Under the pieces are notes generated by a model that was not told the origin of the DNA, searched no databases, and saw nothing but the letters and a program-made list of their open reading frames with translations. A DNA stretch of 64,000 nucleotides from Actinocatenispora thailandica (lineage in GTDB: Bacteria > Actinomycetota > Actinomycetes > Mycobacteriales > Micromonosporaceae), in contig NZ_AP023355.1 of the NCBI RefSeq assembly GCF_016865425.1, positions 4,586,198 through 4,650,197 on the forward strand, given 5' to 3'. This document shows positions 45,667 to 54,604 of this stretch, piece by piece. A program made the position numbers and the translations under genes. Each line of letters starts with the position of its first letter. Position 1 is the stretch's first letter.

Positions 45667-46542
45667 TCAGGGTACCGGCCCGGTGCCGCGGCGCAGCGCG
45701 CGGGACAGCCGCGCGAACTGTTCCCGGGCACCGCGCTCCAACGCGACCTCGCCGTGGCGGCGTCCCCACGCCGCCAGGAACACGGTGCGTACCGCGGCGC
45801 AGCGCAGCAGCCTGGCGCGATCGGCCGCGTCGAGCGCGCTGCCGTAACCGGCGAGGAACGCCGCCGCGAGCCCCGGATCGTCGCACCACGGCCCGGCCGC
45901 CAACCGGACCAGGTCGCAAACCCACACGTCGCGCCGGGACCACTCGAAGTCGATCACCGCGAACCCGTCACCGGCCGGGGCCGGCCCCGCGACGGCGTCG
46001 ACGGGTGCCAGCAGCCAGTTTCGCGGCGTGTAGTCGCCGTGGCAGGGCACCCGGTGCGGTACCGGGAGCTCGCCCAGGCCGATCACCGCGGCGCGGACCG
46101 CGGCCAGCTCGGGCGCCGGCAGCAGGCCCGCCGCCACCGGCGCCCAGCGGTCGAACTCGGCCAGCCACACCGCGGCGAAGTCCGGCCACGGCTCCGGCTC
46201 GGCCGCCTCGTGCAGCCGGCGCAATGCCGCGCCGGCCTGGCGCTGTACCGTCGGCGTCAGGCCGCGGGGCCAGTCGGGCCGGCCCGCCACCGCCGACAGC
46301 ACCAGGGTTCCGGTGTCATCGTCGGCGGCACGCAGCCGTGGTGCCCGGTCGCCCAGCGCCGGCACCCACCGCCGGTAGGCGTCCCGCTCGGCGAGGTACC
46401 GGTCCCGGTCGCGATGCCGCTTGCCCACCCACCGGCCGCCGCGCGCATCACGAACCAGCAGGACCCGCGCGCCGCCGTGCGACCAGGACCGGTCCGCCTC
46501 GACCACACACCGGCCGAGCACCCCGCGCAGCAGTTCGAGCAT
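45667..46542 (-). CDS. Aminoglycoside phosphotransferase-fold protein
   Basis: A 291-residue APH-family kinase-like protein. It has the Brenner motif CHGDYTPRNWLL (catalytic Asp) and the metal motif VIDFEW. The upper ATP lobe (VLLVRDARGGRWVGKRHRD) provides a Lys. The family covers drug kinases, choline/homoserine kinases and many unknowns; nothing here specifies resistance. The ATG at 46542 overlaps the TGA of the dehydrogenase (TGATG), so the two are translationally coupled. Confidence 0.85.
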   Translation of the reverse strand: MLELLRGVLGRCVVEADRSWSHGGARVLLVRDARGGRWVGKRHRDRDRYLAERDAYRRWVPALGDRAPRLRAADDDTGTLVLSAVAGRPDWPRGLTPTVQRQAGAALRRLHEAAEPEPWPDFAAVWLAEFDRWAPVAAGLLPAPELAAVRAAVIGLGELPVPHRVPCHGDYTPRNWLLAPVDAVAGPAPAGDGFAVIDFEWSRRDVWVCDLVRLAAGPWCDDPGLAAAFLAGYGSALDAADRARLLRCAAVRTVFLAAWGRRHGEVALERGAREQFARLSRALRRGTGPVP

Positions 46543-47498
46543 CACCCTCCATCGTGGCCGGACAGGTCGTCGAGGACCCGGGTCAGTTCGGTCAGCCGGG
46601 CCCGCTGCACCTCCGGGAGGCTGAACGCGCCGCCGCGGTGCGGGCTGAGCACCACGTTCGGCAGTTCGTGGAACGGGAAGCGGGAGGCGGCGATGCCGGT
46701 CCGTGGGCCGTCGGCGGACGCCTCGGACCACCAGACGTCGAGGCCCGCGGCCAGCCCACCGGCGCGCAACCGTTGGTACAGCGCGGCTTCGTCCACCACC
46801 GCGGCCCGCGCCACGTTGACCAGGACGGCGGGATCGGGCAGCAGGGCCAGCTCGGTCGCGCCGATCATGCCGCCGGTCCTCGCGGACAGCGGTACCGCGA
46901 GGACCACGACCCGGGAGCGGCGCAGCAGCTCCGGCAGCCGGCGCGGCGGGTGCACCAGCGCGACGCCGTCGCCGCTGGTCGCGCGCGCCCCGGCGCGCAC
47001 CGCGTTGACCCGCATGTCCAGCGCGGCCAGGCCGCGTGCCACCCGGCGCCCGACCTCGCCGTACCCGACGACGGTCGCGGCGTGTCCGGCCAGCACCATC
47101 GTGGGCTGCGGCGGGACGAACCGCGGTGTCCAGTCGCCGCCCCGCATCGCCCGGTCGGCGGGTACCAGCGCCCGCGCCGCCGCGAGTACCAGGCCCAGCG
47201 CGAGCTCGGCGGTCGGCCCGGCCGTGTGGTGCAGGGTGCGTACCGCGATGCCGGGCCGGTCGGCGAGCCGTTCGGCGGTCTGCGCCGGGACACCGGCGAA
47301 CGGGACCACCAGCGTGCGCAGCGCCGGGCTCGCGGACAGCAGCGCCTCGTCCGGCCGGCCCGCGACGAGCACCGAGTAGCGGGCGTTCTCGGGGGGCGCG
47401 CCGTCGGTGAACCGCCAGTCCGGCCGCTCGGCCCGCAGCCGGGCCACCACCCGCTCACCGACCGACGACGCCACCCCATGCACCCAGAAACCTGTCAC
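46542..47498 (-). CDS. D-isomer-specific 2-hydroxyacid dehydrogenase
   Basis: A 318-residue NAD-dependent 2-hydroxyacid dehydrogenase. The Rossmann motif is TVVGYGEVGRRVARGLAALDM; ELALGLVLAAARAL and VNVARAAVVDEAALYQRL (with the catalytic Arg) and LSPHRGGAF (catalytic His) are as expected; the Glu lies in WWSEASADGP. Likely reactions include reduction of glyoxylate or hydroxypyruvate or similar; unresolved. I use GTG 47498 (MTGFWVHGVASSVG); no strong ribosome-binding site is visible. Overlap with the phosphotransferase gene shows an operon. Confidence 0.85.
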   Translation of the reverse strand: MTGFWVHGVASSVGERVVARLRAERPDWRFTDGAPPENARYSVLVAGRPDEALLSASPALRTLVVPFAGVPAQTAERLADRPGIAVRTLHHTAGPTAELALGLVLAAARALVPADRAMRGGDWTPRFVPPQPTMVLAGHAATVVGYGEVGRRVARGLAALDMRVNAVRAGARATSGDGVALVHPPRRLPELLRRSRVVVLAVPLSARTGGMIGATELALLPDPAVLVNVARAAVVDEAALYQRLRAGGLAAGLDVWWSEASADGPRTGIAASRFPFHELPNVVLSPHRGGAFSLPEVQRARLTELTRVLDDLSGHDGG

Positions 47499-47569
47499 AC
47501 CGTCGGATTCTGGCACCTTCGGCCCCAGCCGACGGTGGCGACCACGGTGTGCCCGGTGCGCCCGCCGGC

Positions 47570-48376
47570 TCAGGTCAGCGACTCGGCGGCGCGGGCGAGG
47601 GCGGCGACCGACGGCGAGGTGCTGTACGCGGGCCAGGCGAGCACCAGCGTGACCGGCTCGACGTCGGTGACCGGGACGGCGGCCAGGTCGGACCGCAACG
47701 GTACGGTCAGCGACCGTGGCAGGACCGCGACGAGCTGGCCGAGCGCGATGCGGTGCATCAGCTCGTCGATGCTGCCGACGGCGCCGTCCTCGCGCCGGTG
47801 CACCGTCTCGCCGCGCAGCTCGTCCTGGCTGATGCCGGTCCGCGCGGCGAGCGGGTGCGCGGCCGGCAGCACCGCGATGGGCGGGTCGGTGAGCAGCGGC
47901 TGGGTGTCGAACCCGCGCAGGTCGTCGATCGGGTCGTACAGCAGGGCCGCGTCGGCGCGACCGTCGCGCAGCAGCGCCGGCCGGTCGGCTTCGAAGATCA
48001 CGTGCACCGGCAGGACGCCGGACTCGCGCTGGTACCGGGCGAGCAGCTCGGGCAGCCGACCGGCATCGCCGCCCACCTTGATGGCCAGGACCAGCCGGGG
48101 CGTCACCGCGCCGGCCCGCTGCGCCCGCCGGGCCGCGGCGGAGACCGCGTCCAGCGCGTGCCGGGCATCCTCGACCAGCATCCGGCCGGCCGAGGTGAGG
48201 GCGACGACCCGGCTGGTGCGGTCGAACAGCCCGACCCCGAGCCGGCGCTCCAGCCGGGCGACCGCCCGGGACAGCGCCGGTTGCGCGATGCCGAGCCGTT
48301 CCGCGGCCCGGCCGAAGTGCAGCTCCTCGGCCACCGCCAGGAAGTACGCCAGTTCGCGCGTCTCCAGCCGATCCAT
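47570..48376 (-). CDS. LysR family transcriptional regulator
   Basis: A 268-residue LysR protein. HTH: LAVAEELHFGRAAERLGIAQ with PALSRAVARLE; effector domain: LVLAIKVGGDAGRLPELLAR and DAALLYDPIDDLRGF. ATG 48376 (MDRLETRELAYFL) is the usual LysR start. It diverges from a short-chain dehydrogenase gene across 96 bp, the classic arrangement in which it regulates the partner. The 2-hydroxyacid dehydrogenase lies downstream on the same strand after 71 bp. Confidence 0.94.
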   Translation of the reverse strand: MDRLETRELAYFLAVAEELHFGRAAERLGIAQPALSRAVARLERRLGVGLFDRTSRVVALTSAGRMLVEDARHALDAVSAAARRAQRAGAVTPRLVLAIKVGGDAGRLPELLARYQRESGVLPVHVIFEADRPALLRDGRADAALLYDPIDDLRGFDTQPLLTDPPIAVLPAAHPLAARTGISQDELRGETVHRREDGAVGSIDELMHRIALGQLVAVLPRSLTVPLRSDLAAVPVTDVEPVTLVLAWPAYSTSPSVAALARAAESLT

Positions 48377-48472
48377 GCCGCCAGGGTATCGATCCGGGCC
48401 GAGCCGGTCTTGGACCCACCCGCCCCACCGGTGCTGGGATCGAGTCACCCAACCACATCCAGGAGATCACCC

Positions 48473-49159
48473 ATGCCCACCATTGCCATCGTCGGCGCCG
48501 GCGCCCGTCTCGGCCTCTCCCTCGGCCGGGTCTTCGGCCGGCACGGGTACCAGGTCGCGCTGCTGGCCCGGAACCCCGAACGACTCGACGGGCTGGTCCA
48601 GCAGCTCACCGCCGAGAACGTCGACGCCGCCGGGTTCACCGCGGACGTGCTGAACCGGCCGGGGCTCACCGACGCGCTGGCCCGCGCCGCCGACCGCTTC
48701 GGCGGCATCGACGTCCTCGAATACTCCCCCACCGTCGCCGGGGCCGCGTCGGGCGGCGCCTACACCAGCGCCGTCGACCTCACGGTCGACGGCGTGCAGG
48801 CGCAGGTCGACACCACCTGCCACGGTGCTCTCGCCGCCACCCGGGCGGTACTGCCGGCGATGCGCGCGGCCGGCTCCGGCGCCCTGCTCTACACCACCGG
48901 CGCCGCGTCGGTACACCCGACGCCGATGTTCGCCGGGCCCGGGATCGCCGCCGCCGGACTGCGCAACTGGGTGCTCAACCTCAACGCGCTGCTCGCCGAC
49001 GAGGGCGTCTACGCCTGCCACGTGTCGATCGGGGTGTGGCTGGAGGGCACGCCGACGCCGACCCCGGACACCCCGACCACGCACCCGGACGTACTGGCCG
49101 AGACCTACTGGCAGCTGGCCGCCGCCCGGACCGAACCGGAACGGCTGATCACCGCCTGA
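48473..49159 (+). CDS. Short-chain dehydrogenase-like protein with degenerate active site
   Basis: A 228-residue SDR-fold protein with the nucleotide motif IAIVGAGARLGLSLGRVFG and VALLARNPERLDGL typical of classical SDRs. The catalytic part reads ALLYTTGAASVHPTPMFAGP followed by GIAAAGLRNWVLNLNALL: no Tyr-x-x-x-Lys is present where expected, so standard oxidoreductase chemistry is doubtful. The start ATG 48473 follows CAGGAGATC. Divergent LysR regulator nearby. Confidence 0.85.
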   Translation: MPTIAIVGAGARLGLSLGRVFGRHGYQVALLARNPERLDGLVQQLTAENVDAAGFTADVLNRPGLTDALARAADRFGGIDVLEYSPTVAGAASGGAYTSAVDLTVDGVQAQVDTTCHGALAATRAVLPAMRAAGSGALLYTTGAASVHPTPMFAGPGIAAAGLRNWVLNLNALLADEGVYACHVSIGVWLEGTPTPTPDTPTTHPDVLAETYWQLAAARTEPERLITA

Positions 49160-49231
49160 CCGGCGGCGCCGCCACCGTCCCGCGGCGGACGGTGGCGGCC
49201 CGGTGCGGGTCGGCGCGGTCCGCGGGACGCC

Positions 49232-49912
49232 CTAGGACAGGGTCAGGTTGGCGAGCACCGGCAGGTGGTCGGAGGCCCGGCGGGCGTCGTCCGAGTCGAT
49301 CACCCGGTAGTCGTGCACCACCGCGGTCGCCGGCGCCAGCACGGTGTCGAGCCGCAACCGTGGCGCGGTCGCCGGGTACGTCGGGTCGCCCTTGCCCGGG
49401 GCCGGGTCCGCGAGCGTCGTGCTCGTCAGGTGCGACCAGACCTGGCCGCCCGGCGCCTCGTTCAGGTCGGCCGCGAACAGCACCGGCTGCTGCTGGGCAC
49501 TCACCACCGCGGCGAGCCGCTCGGCCTGGTCGGTGCGCTCGGCCGGGTCGGTACCCAGATGGGTACCGACGGCGGTGACGCGCCCGCCGTCGGCCAGCGC
49601 GCAGTCGGCGAACGCCACGCCGCGAAGGTGCCGGCCCGGGGTCAGCGGGAACCGCAGTGACCAGTCACGCAGCACCCGGACCCGCTGCCCCACCATGATC
49701 AGGTTGCCGATGGCGGGACCGCCACCGGCGCCGAAGAACAGCCCGCAGTGCCGGGCGAGTTCGGCGCAGCGGGTACGCCAGCGGAACCGGCGCGGCGCCT
49801 CCTGCACGAACACGATGTCCGGCCGCGCCGCGCGGACCACCCGGTACAGCGCCTCCCGGTCGTCGGAGAGCCCGTGCACGTTGTAGCTCAACACCCGCAC
49901 CCGCCCGGCCAC
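49232..49912 (-). CDS. Endonuclease/exonuclease/phosphatase family protein
   Basis: A 226-residue EEP-fold hydrolase. Motifs: VRVLSYNVHGLS (metal Asn), DIVFVQEAPRRF (metal Glu), HLGTDPAERTDQAERL (with a catalytic His), LFAADLNEAPGG (Asp and Asn) and ASDHLPVLANLTL (the final D-H). Members cleave nucleic acids, inositol phosphates or phospholipids; no more is visible. I place GTG 49912 at the start since TGGAGG lies six bases upstream. No signal peptide. Convergent with the SDR gene. Confidence 0.9.
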   Translation of the reverse strand: MAGRVRVLSYNVHGLSDDREALYRVVRAARPDIVFVQEAPRRFRWRTRCAELARHCGLFFGAGGGPAIGNLIMVGQRVRVLRDWSLRFPLTPGRHLRGVAFADCALADGGRVTAVGTHLGTDPAERTDQAERLAAVVSAQQQPVLFAADLNEAPGGQVWSHLTSTTLADPAPGKGDPTYPATAPRLRLDTVLAPATAVVHDYRVIDSDDARRASDHLPVLANLTLS

Positions 49913-50085
49913 AACCAACCTCCATACCGACGGTGTTCCTGATCTTGATGGAACAGCACCCGAGACAACGGAAGCGAGCCGAGCCTGATTCGTTCGCTGG
50001 CAAGCGGAGGCGAGGCGCCGTGTGCGAACGCACACAAGCCTCGAATCCGCGCAGTCCAGCGGGCGAATCAGGCCGGCGCAGCGAC

Positions 50086-51030
50086 CTAGCGAGACCGGGC
50101 GAGGTCGGCGGCGCCGACCACGCCGGCCGTGTTGCCCATCTCGGCCGGACGCAGTTCGGCGACCGGCAACTGCCCGCGCTGCGCCATGCCATCCACGTAC
50201 GCCTGCCGAGCCGGCGTGAGCAGCAGATCGCCGGCCTCGACCACGCCGCCGCCGACGACGATCACCGCCGGGTCGAGCGCCTGGACCAGGTCGACGCAGG
50301 CGAGCCCGAGCCACTTGCCGATGTCGGCGAGCGCCGCGACCGATGCCGGCTCGCCCTTCCGCGCCGCGTCGGTGATCATCGGCCCGGTGACCTTCTCCGG
50401 GTCGCCGCCGGTGAGTTCGGTCAGGATCGGCGCGGTGGCCGGCACGTGCGCCACGGCCACCTGACCGAGGCGCACCAGCGCCTGACCGCTCGCGTACTGC
50501 TCCAGGCAGCCGCGCCGGCCGCAGCCGCAGACCTGCCCGTCCGGCACCGCGGTCAGGTGGCCGAGTTCGGCGGCGATGCCGTGGGCGCCCCGGATCAGCC
50601 GGCCCTCCATGATCACCGCGCCACCGATGCCGGTACCGACGGTGTACATGATCATCGACTCGACGTCGCGGCCGGCGCCGAAGCGGTACTCGGCCCAGGC
50701 GGCGACGTTCGCGTCGTTCTCCACCACCACCGGCAGGCCGAACTTGTCGGCCAGTTCGGCCCGCAGCGGCTCGTTGCGCCAGGCGATGTTCGGCGCGAAC
50801 AGGACCGTGGAGCGATCCGCGTCGATCCAGCCGGCGGCACCGACCCCGATCGCCTCGGCCTGGTGCGCGCTGGCCAGCTCCTCCACCGCATCCATGATCA
50901 TCTGCAGGGTGCGGGAGACGTCGTCGGCCGGCGTGTCGCGGCGGGTCTCCGCGACGACCGTGCCGTCCTCGGCGACGACCGCGGCGGCCACCTTCGTGCC
51001 GCCGACATCCACCCCGATCGTCACTGACAC
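50086..51030 (-). CDS. glkA: ROK-family glucokinase
   Basis: A 314-residue ROK kinase that makes glucose 6-phosphate from glucose and ATP. Seen: N-terminal ATP site IGVDVGGTKVAAAVV, the Asp of VVVENDANVAAWAE (catalytic base), IMYTVGTGIGGAVI, EHGH-like AELGHLTAV, and the zinc loop CGCGRRGCLEQYASG (CGCG...GC). Length fits actinomycete GlkA. In Streptomyces this enzyme mediates glucose repression and neighbours similar genes. It overlaps the upstream gene by 10 bp. Its likely role covers glycolytic entry with pfkA. Confidence 0.93.
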   Translation of the reverse strand: MSVTIGVDVGGTKVAAAVVAEDGTVVAETRRDTPADDVSRTLQMIMDAVEELASAHQAEAIGVGAAGWIDADRSTVLFAPNIAWRNEPLRAELADKFGLPVVVENDANVAAWAEYRFGAGRDVESMIMYTVGTGIGGAVIMEGRLIRGAHGIAAELGHLTAVPDGQVCGCGRRGCLEQYASGQALVRLGQVAVAHVPATAPILTELTGGDPEKVTGPMITDAARKGEPASVAALADIGKWLGLACVDLVQALDPAVIVVGGGVVEAGDLLLTPARQAYVDGMAQRGQLPVAELRPAEMGNTAGVVGAADLARSR

Positions 51031-51461
51031 CCGACGTCTCCCTTCGTCTGCGCCCCGCCGTCGGCGGGCTCACCTGCCGCCGCATCGTCGGCCGACGTAC
51101 CGTCGTCGGCCGGCCCGGCGCCGTCCGCAGTGCCGCGGTTCGGCCACCCGGCACTGCCGTCCGCCCCGGCACTGCCGTCGGCCCCGGCACTGCCGTCGGC
51201 CCCGGCGTGGCCGTTCGACCGCCCGGCGCCGCCGTCGGACCAGGTACGGAGCAGGCCTGCGACGCCGTCGGCGACGGTGCCGACCGCGTCCGCGAGCCGC
51301 TCGGACAGCTGTGGATCCGGCTCCCGGACCGCCGCGGCGGCCCGGCACAGCGGGCACCGGCAGCCGTCCTCGCCGGGCCAGCCACTCGCCACCCGGGACG
51401 CCGCGGCCAGGACGCCGGCGACGAGCAACCGCGCCTCGTCGCGTACCGCAGCGTGTGCCAC
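51021..51461 (-). CDS. Hypothetical protein upstream of glkA, repeat-bearing
   Basis: A 146-residue protein with a helical N-terminal part (MAHAAVRDEARLLVAGVLAA), a CRCPLC motif at about residue 37 that could bind zinc with partners, a helical middle (PDPQLSERLADAVGTVADGV), and a disordered C-terminal half of GADGSA repeats (18-bp unit). GTG 51461 is preceded by GGGAGTGCACCG. It overlaps the glkA start by 10 bp. Small Cys-bearing proteins often precede glucokinase in related actinomycetes; role unknown. Confidence 0.6.
   Translation of the reverse strand: MAHAAVRDEARLLVAGVLAAASRVASGWPGEDGCRCPLCRAAAAVREPDPQLSERLADAVGTVADGVAGLLRTWSDGGAGRSNGHAGADGSAGADGSAGADGSAGWPNRGTADGAGPADDGTSADDAAAGEPADGGAQTKGDVGCQ
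51147..51200. repeat. 18-bp in-frame tandem repeat
   Basis: Three 18-bp units (51147-51164, 51165-51182, 51183-51200; units 2 and 3 identical) encode repeated Gly-Ala-Asp-Gly-Ser-Ala in the minus-strand protein at 51021-51461. Confidence 0.85.
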
Positions 51462-51694
51462 CGGTGCACTCCCGTCCCGGCCGGCGCCGCGCGCCCGGCC
51501 GCCCAACCACCACCTCGACCGGGACGAACTCTACTTGGCGGGCCGAGCGTGCGACCGCGGCAGGCTCACCACCGTGACGCGGGTGGCAGTCCGGCTCCGA
51601 CCCGCCGGCCGATCGGACGGTCGGCGCCGCCGGATCGCGACGACGGGGCTGCCCGCCCGCTCTCCTGCCCGACGCCCCAGGGCTCGGCCCGGAA

Positions 51695-51740
51695 CTCCCG
51701 GCGCGGGCTACTCGGCGCTCCCGGCGCGGGCTACTCGGCG
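51695..51740. repeat. 23-bp tandem repeat spanning a START-like gene stop codon
   Basis: Two identical 23-bp units (51695-51717 and 51718-51740), with a diverged third beginning at 51741. Each has CTA at offset 13. The CTA at 51731-51733 is the TAG stop of the minus-strand gene; the first copy repeats it 23 bp further, out of frame. Confidence 0.9.
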
Positions 51741-52177
51741 CTCTCGGCGCGCTTCTTCAGCTCCCGCAACGCCACATCCATGATCATCTTCTCGGCGCGG
51801 CGCCGGAGCATGCCGAGCATCGGGGCGGCCAGCTGCACCGACAGCGAGTAGGTCACCGTGACGGTGCCGTCCCCGTTGTCGTCGATGTCGTACGAGCCGT
51901 CCTGGTTCTTCTGCACGCGGGTCGGCTCGACCAGCCGCCACTGGATCCGGCTCAGGTCCTCGGCGTACTCGTACTCCAGGGTGTAGGTGTCCTTGAGCAC
52001 CCCGGCGTCGAGGACGAACCGGACCCGGCTGGCGTAGCCGTCCTCGTACTCCTCCAGCACCTCGACGGTCTGCACCGCGCTGGCCCAGCCGGGATAGGCC
52101 GGGAAGTCGCTGATGATCTCCACGACCCGCTGCGGGGTGGCGCGCACGACGATCGACTGCGTCGAGGAGTCCGTCAT
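51731..52177 (-). CDS. START/SRPBCC-like protein
   Basis: A 148-residue SRPBCC-fold protein, like the conserved mycobacterial START-like protein (Rv2185c type). The pattern IVVRATPQRVVEIISDFPAYPGWASAVQ opens the ligand-binding helix-grip fold. Probably binds a lipid or polyketide-like ligand; no catalytic residues can be named. ATG 52177 is preceded by GGTAGCCTCACGATCC. It precedes the FadD15-like ligase on the other strand, an arrangement conserved in mycobacteria. The stop is within a perfect 23-bp duplication. Confidence 0.88.
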   Translation of the reverse strand: MTDSSTQSIVVRATPQRVVEIISDFPAYPGWASAVQTVEVLEEYEDGYASRVRFVLDAGVLKDTYTLEYEYAEDLSRIQWRLVEPTRVQKNQDGSYDIDDNGDGTVTVTYSLSVQLAAPMLGMLRRRAEKMIMDVALRELKKRAESAE

Positions 52178-52188
52178 GGATCGTGAGG

Positions 52189-52590
52189 CTACCGTGCCGT
52201 CCGGTCGACCATCGTCCCCACCGCCACCTCACCCGGCGCGCGGGCCGCCTCGATCCGGTCCTTGTACCGCCACAGACCCCACCGCATCGTCCGCTGCCGG
52301 CGGGCCAGCTCGCGCCGCGCCGCCCGCGCCGACACCGGGCCGGCCGAGTCGACCCGCAGGTACGAGTGGACCAGCACGCCGTCGGCGCAGGGCTGCAACC
52401 ACAGCTCCGCGGTGCCGCGCCAGGCGCCGCCCACCGCGTACCGTTGACCTTCCAGGCCACGCCGCTGTGTGACCGTGACGGCCAGGTCCGGCCACAGATC
52501 GGCCGGCACCGCGGGGTCGGCGAGCGCGGCGGCGACCAGCCGGGGCGCGGCGGCCACGAACGTCTCCTGCAGCACGTCGACCAGCGGCAT
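52189..52590 (-). CDS. START-like / polyketide-cyclase-like protein
   Basis: A 133-residue protein, probably of the same SRPBCC fold: PLVDVLQETFVAAAPRLVAA and LWPDLAVTVTQRRGLEGQ at the N-terminus, then strands ending in VLVHSYLRVDSAG and a C-terminal helix WGLWRYKDRIEAARAPGE. ATG 52590 gives a complete fold; the open frame further upstream is shadow sequence. It is 11 bp upstream of the previous gene on the same strand, so the two are co-expressed and may be related by duplication. Confidence 0.75.
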   Translation of the reverse strand: MPLVDVLQETFVAAAPRLVAAALADPAVPADLWPDLAVTVTQRRGLEGQRYAVGGAWRGTAELWLQPCADGVLVHSYLRVDSAGPVSARAARRELARRQRTMRWGLWRYKDRIEAARAPGEVAVGTMVDRTAR

Positions 52591-52771
52591 GCCGGCCAGC
52601 CTGCCACACTGGGAGGTCCGCACCGGCGACCGCTGCGCAGCGCGCCGGACACGGCCGGCCATTTCCACGACCGGGGGGTCAACGAACCGTGGTACTGGGC
52701 GGTAGGTTTCGCAGCAGAGATCACCGGCGGCGAGAGCATCCCCGCCGCCAGCCGGGCGCAAGGAGCAGAGC

Positions 52772-54565
52772 GTGCGCGAGTTGACCGTTCCCCCCCTCGT
52801 CAGCGTCGCCGACGACGAGAACCTCACCGACGTGGTGTGGCGGCACGCCGAGGAGTACCCGGACACGGTGCAGTTTTCCCGCCGGCGGGACACCGACTGG
52901 GAGCCGGTGACGATCCGGCAGTTCCGGGACGAGGTGGTCGCGGTGGCTCGCGGGCTGGTCGCGGCCGGGGTCGGCGCCGGCGACCGGGTGGGCCTGATGT
53001 CGAAGACCCGGTACGAGTGGACGCTGCTCGACTACGCGATCTGGGCGGCCGGCGCGGTCACCGTGCCGATCTACGAGACGTCCTCGGCCGACCAGGTGGC
53101 GTGGATCCTGGCCGACTCGGGCGCCGTCGGCGTGGTGGTCGAGACGGCCGAGCACGCCGCCCTGGTGTCCGGGGTACGGGACGACTCGCCGGCGCTCGAA
53201 CACGTCTGGACCATCGACGAGGACGCGGTCGGCACCCTGGTCGCCGGCGGCGGCTCGGTGCCGCCGGAGACCGTGGAGCAGCGTCGCAGCTCCCGCGGCG
53301 CCGACGACATGGCCACGCTGATCTACACCTCCGGTACCACCGGGCGGCCCAAGGGCTGCCAGCTGACCCACCGCAACCTCTACGCCGACATCGCCAACGC
53401 GGTGCCCGGTCTGCTGCCGCTGTTCAACGAGCGGTCCGCGACGCTGCTGTTCCTGCCGCTGGCGCACGCGTTCGCCCGGATCGTGCAGCTCGGCGCGGTG
53501 CAGGCGCGGGCCCGGATGGGGCACACCGGCGACGTGAAGAACCTGCTGCCCGACCTCGCCTCGTTCCGGCCGACGTTCCTGCTGTCGGTGCCGCGGGTGT
53601 TCGAGAAGGTCTACAACGGTGCGAAGCAGAAGGCGCACGGCGAGGGCAAGGGCGCGATCTTCGATCGGGCCGAGCGGGTCGCGATCGCGTACAGCAAGGG
53701 GCTGGACACCGGGAAGATCAGCGCCGGGGTGCGGCTGCAGCACGCGCTCTTCGACAAGCTGGTGTACGCCAAGCTGCGGGCGGCGATGGGCGGCCAGTGC
53801 CGGTACGCGATCTCCGGCGGCGCACCGCTGGGCGAGCGGCTGGCGCACTTCTTCCGCGGTGTCGGCATCACCGTCTTCGAGGGGTACGGGCTGACCGAGA
53901 CCTCGCCGGTGATCGCCGTGAACGACCAGGACCACGGCAAGATCGGTACGGTCGGCCGGCCGATCCCCGGCTCGTCGGTGCGCATCGCCGACGACGGCGA
54001 GCTCTGCGTCAAGGGCGACTACGTGTTCACCGGCTACTGGAACAACGCGGCGGCGACCGCCGAGGCGTTCGACGACGAGGGCTACTTCCACACCGGGGAT
54101 CTGGCCGAGCTGGACGAGGACGGGTTCCTCACCATCACCGGCCGCAAGAAGGAGATCATCGTGACGGCCGGCGGCAAGAACGTCGCACCGGCCACCCTGG
54201 AGGACCGGGTCCGGTCGCATCCGCTGGTCAGTCAGTGCATGGTGGTCGGCGACCGGCAGCCGTTCATCGCCGCGCTGGTCACCCTGGACGCCGAGGCACT
54301 GCCGGGCTGGCTGCGCAACCACGGCCGCAAGCCGAACACCGACCCGGCCACGCTGAGCGGCGACCAGGAGATCCGGGCCGAGATCCAGTCCGCCGTGGAC
54401 GAGGCCAACAAGGCGGTCTCCCGGGCCGAGTCGATCAAGGTGTTCCGGATCCTGCCCCGCGACTTCAGCGAGGAGACGGGCGAGATGACCCCGTCGCTGA
54501 AGGTCAAGCGCGGCGTCGTGCTCAAGCAGTACGCCGACGAGATCGACGCGATCTACACCCGCTGA
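52772..54565 (+). CDS. fadD15: Long-chain fatty-acid-CoA ligase, FadD15-like
   Basis: A 597-residue AMP-forming acyl-CoA synthetase. Motifs: P-loop TLIYTSGTTGRPKGC, LPLAHAFARI, GYGLTETSP, YFHTGDLAELDEDGFL and GRKKEIIVTAGGKN with the catalytic lysines. It activates fatty acids for lipid synthesis or breakdown. Start GTG 52772 follows AAGGAGCAGAGC. The neighbours (START-like genes upstream, divergent; PimB' further on) match the mycobacterial Rv2185c-Rv2187-Rv2188c order, which is why I choose the FadD15 label. Confidence 0.93.
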   Translation: MRELTVPPLVSVADDENLTDVVWRHAEEYPDTVQFSRRRDTDWEPVTIRQFRDEVVAVARGLVAAGVGAGDRVGLMSKTRYEWTLLDYAIWAAGAVTVPIYETSSADQVAWILADSGAVGVVVETAEHAALVSGVRDDSPALEHVWTIDEDAVGTLVAGGGSVPPETVEQRRSSRGADDMATLIYTSGTTGRPKGCQLTHRNLYADIANAVPGLLPLFNERSATLLFLPLAHAFARIVQLGAVQARARMGHTGDVKNLLPDLASFRPTFLLSVPRVFEKVYNGAKQKAHGEGKGAIFDRAERVAIAYSKGLDTGKISAGVRLQHALFDKLVYAKLRAAMGGQCRYAISGGAPLGERLAHFFRGVGITVFEGYGLTETSPVIAVNDQDHGKIGTVGRPIPGSSVRIADDGELCVKGDYVFTGYWNNAAATAEAFDDEGYFHTGDLAELDEDGFLTITGRKKEIIVTAGGKNVAPATLEDRVRSHPLVSQCMVVGDRQPFIAALVTLDAEALPGWLRNHGRKPNTDPATLSGDQEIRAEIQSAVDEANKAVSRAESIKVFRILPRDFSEETGEMTPSLKVKRGVVLKQYADEIDAIYTR

Positions 54566-54604
54566 CGCCCGTCGCTCGGGTACGAGGGATGGCAAGGTGA
54601 GCCG

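Noticed and set aside
45667-46542. Antibiotic-resistance gene
   Set aside because: The kinase fold is shared by many metabolic and unknown enzymes, and no drug-specific features or mobile DNA are seen.
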